Shown here: piece after piece, positions 30,304 to 32,617 of the stretch
Layout: each line of letters begins with the position of its first letter
Numbering within the stretch: the first letter of the stretch is position 1
Assembly: GCA_019649035.1 (NCBI GenBank)
Contig: BMAT01000109.1
Coordinates: forward strand, 18,807 to 51,423
Length of the DNA: 32,617 nt
Reading direction: 5' to 3'
From: Elysia marginata
Lineage: Eukaryota; Mollusca; Gastropoda; Plakobranchidae
Notes under the pieces: generated by a model
What the model was told of the DNA's origin: nothing
The model's database searches: none
The model's input: only the letters and a program-made list of their open reading frames with translations
Made by a program: the position numbers and the translations under genes

Positions 30304-30867
30304 TGTATATATATATATATATATATAAATGGTTTTGTTCAGGTTTAATCAAACAGCCAGATGATTCCTCCAAAGATTGGAAGTTGAAGTCTCCAATTCT
30401 GTAACCATAGCCTGCACATACCCTGGACTAGCAGTTGCATTTTCTTACAGTGGCCCTTTATGATCCACAAACTGAAGCAATTATCGTAGTTGCTGATAAC
30501 GCAATAGTTTACGCCTAAGTCTGTTGGTGTAATCGGTTTCAATGCCAAATTTTAAGATGTTTCTTGTAATATTTTGAGATTATATGTGAGCTGTTAATAT
30601 TTAACATATATAACAGTTGTGATATATAAAAAGGTTTTTGTCAGCCATAGTTTGTGCTCCCAGACTTAAACTAAAGGGAACCCTATCTGACACCATATCA
30701 TGTATTTATTTGAGTTAAAAACATAAAGGCCCTATTTCAGGTCTTTTTTTTTTAAATGTTTGTGTTCATGTTGTACAGACCTATAAGGAAAACCTTTAGT
30801 ACCTGTATCATTTTATGTAAGCTTTTGTACATATATACACACCTCCAACATTATTTCTGTGTAAATA
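30304..30867 (+). promoter_or_regulatory. Three Pumilio-type UGUANAUA sites
   Basis: TGTATATA at 30304-30311 (edge of a TA run, so possibly chance), TGTACATA at 30826-30833 and TGTAAATA at 30860-30867. The last two are 27 bases apart. Pumilio proteins bind this octamer in 3' UTRs; binding here is inference. Confidence 0.45.
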
Positions 30868-31575
30868 ACTACACTGTATACAATGTATGAATATCACCTT
30901 GCTCTATTGCAAAGTTTTCGTTCATATTTTTATAAAGTTAGGCTTACTTGAGCTTAAAGCATTTACATATATTCATGACAAAGTGACAACAAATTAATCT
31001 GAAGATAAACAATGACCTAGGTGTCAATCTCAAAGTGCAATAATTTTGTACAAAGTATTAAGACAATTTACTTGCAATTTTGTTTTTATGAAATAATGGT
31101 GAAATGCTGTAATCTCCTTATAACAATCATTTTTTATTGTTGTTTTTTTTTAATCAAAAAGATTCTTACTGTGGTATTCATTTTTTTTCAATATCTGTTG
31201 ATCGTTTTGCTTTACATTCCTGGTGCAAATCTTGCGTTCCTTTCAAAAGTCATGATTACCCGCACACTTAATGTTATTGTGTCCTTGTTTTCATGAATAA
31301 TTTTGGTAAAAGGTATCTGAAGCAGGATGTATGAGTGGAAAGGGTGACTGAAAAAAAAGAAAGTGAAAATGTTTTTTGCTATTTGTTTTCTTTTCTAGAA
31401 CACTATTCCTGTCACATAAACTAAGTTATGTTTTTTATGTCTTATACGATATAATATTTAGTTTGTTGAAATCGTTTTTGGGCAGGGAAATTGTTTTCCA
31501 ACCACACATCATTTTCTTTTTTTTTTCTTCTAGGTTTTTGTTTTTGTCTGTGGTGCCAGATTGGATATATGTTTG

Positions 31576-31581
31576 AATAAA
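31576..31581 (+). terminator. Candidate poly(A) signal
   Basis: AATAAA followed by further A residues, 3.6 kb after the stop. It is one of several. Confidence 0.4.
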
Positions 31582-32610
31582 AAAAACACTGAAAACTCAC
31601 ACTTACCACTTTTACTGAACATGGACTTTTACTTTAAAAATACAGCTAGCATACATGTCAAATCGGCTCTAATTTGGCCATGTAAAAGTCCATTACAATA
31701 ATGTGTTGACTTTTTGTAAAATTCTAGGCACACAAGAAGTTGACACACAAAGCTGTTTGATTCTAAGGAAGAAGTTTATTTTGTAAAGGAAATGAATTTA
31801 AAAGTATCATTATCTTTGGCCATAGCTTGCAAGCACTGCAGTTTTTGGATTTTTTTGTTTTTGTTTTCAACCAGAGTTCAAATTACCAACCAAAACCATT
31901 CACACTATCCTTAGTTACATGGGATGTGACTAACTTAACTTGACAATTCTATATAACTATAAGCATACAGTACCGGTACTCAGGAAGTTAAGATTATATT
32001 TAGTGTTTTGAGACTATAAGAGACAGCTAGACAATTGTCTGTATTTGCACACCTTGTTGCGCATTTTATGGCAAAGACTTTGCGCGAACAGGTTATACAA
32101 AGCAAAATTATTTCTTCTGTTTGTGTATACAAACTCATTCCCACTTTCTTAGGTATAGTTTAAAATGGTATACATAAATATTTTTATAAGTATAAAACGG
32201 TAAATGCGCCAATTTAAGTGAAAATGAAATATTTCTGTTGTATACCGTATAACTTTAATTCATAACTTAACATGACATGCTGGTTCGTGCCATGACAAAG
32301 CTTTTTTTTATCTTCCATTTTTTTCCTTATCAAATGTTCTTAAGACTTATGTATTTATGAACTGTGTAAAGGCATGTTGTGACTTCAGGGAAGTGATACT
32401 TTAATAGTTGCTTTTTTTTGTAGTATTCTGATGAAGCTTTTAACAAGTGTCACATTAATGAAAAAAAATTAAATAACTTGTGGTGCAACATTATAATGCC
32501 TAGTAGGCCTACTAGGAGTAAAACTCAAAGTAAAGGCTGAGAGAATACATGTACATGTAATTTATTTTTAAAAACTCAGAGACCAGAATTACAATATTTT
32601 ATCAATTTAT

Positions 32611-32616
32611 AATAAA
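32611..32616 (+). terminator. Candidate distal poly(A) signal at window edge
   Basis: AATAAA lies in the last seven bases of the window; the cleavage site would be outside. Confidence 0.4.
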
Positions 32617-32617
32617 A

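Larger units (their letters stand above)
27991..32617 (+). other. PLCE1: Long 3' UTR of PLCE1 and flank
   Basis: No coding exon is visible in these 4.6 kb. AATAAA signals occur at 28995, 29300, 30047, 31576 and 32611, so alternative 3' ends are possible; which are used cannot be seen. Three UGUANAUA sites of Pumilio type, two TA dinucleotide runs (30234-30260, 30306-30327) and many T runs are present. The short frames here are AT-rich chance frames. Confidence 0.65.

Overview
The window is genomic DNA from a multicellular animal. It is AT-rich, has many spliceosomal introns, and carries trinucleotide microsatellites, a tRNA-type SINE and decayed LINE ends. The protein, the repeat types and the intron sizes suggest a lophotrochozoan, quite possibly a gastropod mollusc; that placement is inference and no species can be named from the sequence.

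One gene explains almost everything. It lies on the + strand from about 4807 to the right edge and is an orthologue of phospholipase C epsilon (PLCE1). I resolved 24 consecutive coding exons by splice sites, phase and similarity to the family. They encode 1271 residues up to a stop at 27988-27990, in the order: basic linker, EF-hand-like region, PLC X domain, acidic X-Y linker, PLC Y domain, C2, RA1, RA2 and a basic Ser-rich tail. The N-terminal RasGEF (CDC25) part expected of the family is not here and should lie upstream. All catalytic and calcium-binding residues of the PLC core are present, so the enzyme should hydrolyse PIP2 to IP3 and diacylglycerol under control of Ras-family GTPases.

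Layout: 1-4806 is non-coding (CT and TAG/CAG microsatellites, then a repeat-rich patch ending in an antisense tRNA-derived SINE). 4807-8522 holds the linker, EF region and start of X. 10074-14996 holds the rest of X, with large TAG and TAC arrays either side of exon 6 and a 3.6 kb intron. 15628-18493 is the X-Y linker. 19372-21153 is Y, interrupted by a minor-class AT-AC intron. 21565-22576 is C2. 23143-26730 is RA1 and RA2. 27263-27990 is the tail. 27991-32617 is a long AT-rich 3' UTR with Pumilio-type sites and several AATAAA signals.

The points most worth a second look are: the AT-AC (U12) intron in the Y domain; complementary (GUA)n and (UAC)n arrays flanking the exon that carries a catalytic glutamate; two 77-bp hairpins with identical 29-19-29 geometry in different introns; and a one-base frame break in the RA2 exon that separates two clearly homologous halves.
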